From an uncultured Eubacteriales bacterium (lineage in GTDB: Bacteria > Bacillota_A > Clostridia > Christensenellales > Aristaeellaceae), in assembly GCA_900313545.1 (NCBI GenBank), contig OMRS01000023.1:1-14724 (forward strand): a stretch of 14,724 nucleotides of DNA, read 5' to 3'. Each line of letters opens with the position of its first letter. The stretch's first letter is position 1. Shown here one piece after another: positions 14,495 through 14,724 of this stretch. A program made the position numbers and the translations under genes. Below the pieces are notes generated by a model. It had not been told where the DNA came from, ran no database searches, and was given only the letters and a program-made list of their open reading frames with translations.

Positions 14495-14673
14495 CCCGGT
14501 ATCCCGGTGCAGGCGCGAGTCATGCAAAGGTGTTTGGCAAAAGTGACTTTCTCCGGAAATCCGGGGGAATCCCGGGAACGATGCCGGACGGAGCAGACGA
14601 AGGATCCGCCGGGAATGTGAGTTTTGCTTCCGCTCCTGCCCGAAGAGCCGCCACGGATGGATGGCAGGCTGTG

Positions 14674-14724
14674 GCGGGAGGATACCCCGGATGGAAGTAA
14701 GTGCAATATCCGGGATCCTCCTGC
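14674..14724. repeat. Long inverted repeat at the right edge
   Basis: GGAGGAT-(AC)-CCCGGAT (14677-14692) pairs with ATCCGGGATCCTCC (14708-14721): 14 bp with a 2-base bulge, and three more pairs (one G-U) out to 14674 and 14724. The loop is 15 bases. The window stops here, so I cannot tell whether a T-tract follows and makes it a terminator for a gene entering from the right or left. Confidence 0.6.

Larger units (their letters stand above)
14417..14724. other. Gene-free, inverted-repeat-rich region up to the window edge
   Basis: No coding region is convincing; the only open frame of note (minus, 14476-14706) has no domain, odd composition and no ribosome binding site. The region instead holds many GC-rich inverted repeats: AGCTGACAT/ATGTCAGCT (14449-14494), CCGGG-GGAAT-CCCGG (about 14562-14576), CCGCCAC/GTGGCGG (about 14649-14677) and a long stem at 14674-14724. 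It could be the leader or terminator region of a gene beyond the right edge, or a structured RNA. No known riboswitch consensus is recognisable. Confidence 0.45.

Noticed and set aside
1..14724. CRISPR arrays, tRNA or rRNA genes, insertion sequences, defence genes
   Set aside because: No spaced direct repeats, cloverleaf or rRNA-like segments, transposase motifs or defence-system domains were seen on either strand.

Overview
The window looks like a chromosomal segment of a moderately GC-rich Clostridia-type Firmicute. Support comes from a GyrB/ParE-type and GyrA/ParC-type topoisomerase pair next to a PcrA helicase, AGGAGG-type ribosome binding sites, sigma-A-like promoters, an archaeal/fungal-type aspartate-semialdehyde dehydrogenase, a DUF624 (YesL) membrane protein and Hsp33. 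I cannot fix the family: Lachnospiraceae or a Christensenellales/Oscillospirales relative are all possible. There are no tRNA, rRNA, CRISPR, phage or IS features. Nearly everything is on the minus strand; asd and one candidate small RNA are on the plus strand.

Layout, left to right. (1) 1-5294, minus: a parE-parC-pcrA operon encoding a type IIA topoisomerase and a UvrD/PcrA helicase. The helicase is cut by the left window edge and starts with a TTG that overlaps the parC stop codon. A TTGCAA-17-TATAAT promoter lies at 5354-5382. (2) 5383-6045: a gene-free region. On the plus strand it holds a well-formed candidate small RNA (extended -10, two small hairpins, a C/U-only tract, and a UUCG-capped intrinsic terminator). 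It also holds the minus-strand terminator of the next transcript. (3) 6046-6485, minus: a promoter with two identical 8-bp palindromes around its -10 box. This drives a long leader containing a possible 49-codon ORF, which overlaps (ATGA) a 63-codon orphan ORF. (4) 6645-13126, minus: a tightly packed six-gene operon in the order M20D amidohydrolase, YesL/DUF624 membrane protein, SAM methyltransferase, hslO (Hsp33), HEAT-like helical protein, and a membrane-anchored zinc-ribbon/TPR/chitobiase-like protein. Four of its five junctions overlap and the fifth has a 4-base gap. (5) 13163-13223: two divergent, near-consensus promoters whose -35 boxes are only 3 bp apart. (6) 13272-14357, plus: asd, followed by a hairpin terminator. 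(7) 14417-14724: gene-free DNA rich in inverted repeats, up to the window edge.

Functionally, region 1 is DNA topology and repair. Region 4 combines peptide/amide metabolism (M20D), redox proteostasis (Hsp33) and uncharacterised membrane proteins. asd makes aspartate semialdehyde for diaminopimelate, lysine, threonine and methionine synthesis. The M20D enzyme transcribed divergently from it could be an N-acetyl-diaminopimelate deacetylase of the same pathway, but the family has many substrates and this is an inference. The most novel-looking items are the candidate small RNA, the palindrome-controlled small-ORF transcript, the head-to-head promoters at asd, and a ParC/GyrA subunit lacking the canonical first-blade GyrA box.
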